Shown here: in pieces, positions 63,966 through 64,000 of the stretch | Numbering within the stretch: the stretch's first letter is position 1 | Layout: each line of letters opens with the position of its first letter | Assembly: GCF_900176605.1 (NCBI RefSeq) | Contig: NZ_FXLP01000005.1 | Span: forward strand, 1 to 64,000 | Direction of reading: 5' to 3' | DNA: 64,000 nt | Origin: Peptoniphilus vaginalis | Lineage (GTDB): Bacteria; Bacillota; Clostridia; Tissierellales; Peptoniphilaceae | Position numbers and translations under genes: made by a program | Notes under the pieces: model-generated | The model's database searches: none | What the model was told of the DNA's origin: nothing | What the model saw: only the letters and a program-made list of their open reading frames with translations

Positions 63966-64000
63966 ATTTGCTATAAAGATGCTACTCAACTTTGATGTGT

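Overview
The window is low-G+C DNA of a Gram-positive anaerobe. Three things point to Firmicutes, most likely a Peptoniphilaceae/Tissierellia coccus of the Anaerococcus-Finegoldia-Peptoniphilus type: AGGAGG ribosome sites and TTGACA/TATAAT promoters, a nine-gene V-type ATPase in place of F-type, and large surface proteins ending in copper-amine-oxidase-N-like stalk modules. The genus is inferred from gene content; no search was run.

Layout. 1-830: eight tRNA genes (Glu, Val, Asp, Thr, Tyr, Gly, Arg, Leu). 1.1-6.6 kb: an RNase H-like gene, a cysteine desulfurase/ThiI tRNA-thiolation pair, a LemA/TPM envelope pair and a DUF1624 membrane gene. 7.1-11.4 kb: polyamine uptake operon potABCD behind an XRE-cupin regulator. 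11.5-16 kb: an unknown membrane protein and a repeat-rich surface protein split by a G10 tract. 16.4-22.3 kb: nucleoside uptake (BMP lipoprotein, ATPase, two permeases) and a P1 peptidase. 22.4-24.3 kb: three tandem membrane-protein paralogues, the middle one broken by a stop codon. 24.4-28.7 kb: the str operon rpsL-rpsG-fusA-tuf. 28.9-32 kb: glutathione peroxidase, TlpA-like lipoprotein, nucleoside hydrolase and ECF S component. 32.2-40.7 kb: V-ATPase operon ntpFIKECGABD with the full Na+-site signature in the c subunit. 40.9-43 kb: glyoxalase, LytTR/DUF3021 pair, DUF3783 protein. 43.1-45.8 kb: an AT-rich three-gene DpnII-like restriction-modification cassette. 45.8-49 kb: carB (minus strand) with an attenuator-like leader. 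49.6-55.4 kb: a cell-surface polysaccharide operon (two GT4 enzymes, two DUF4330 proteins, polymerase/ligase, CsaB). 55.6-58.3 kb: a second stalk-domain surface protein. 58.4-64 kb: hydrolase, small proteins, SNF transporter, rpsD, oadA.

How the parts fit. Much of the content concerns the cell surface (polysaccharide synthesis, two large surface proteins, LemA/TPM) and Na+ energetics (Na+-type V-ATPase, SNF symporter, and an OadA-type carboxyltransferase that may belong to a Na+ pump). Nucleoside uptake and nucleoside cleavage lie in separate operons.

Most notable signals. (1) A G10 tract just after the signal peptide of the 12.7-16 kb surface protein puts the rest out of frame; nine or twelve Gs would restore a 1,092-residue protein, as expected of a phase-variable gene. 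(2) A degenerate 18-bp-period intergenic repeat, consensus TATGAAGTTGTAAAAATT, occurs at four or more loci. (3) The carB leader has three mutually exclusive hairpins. (4) A GACAA-N4-TTGTC palindrome covers the -35 elements of two unlinked loci. (5) A family of small membrane proteins occurs as three tandem copies.
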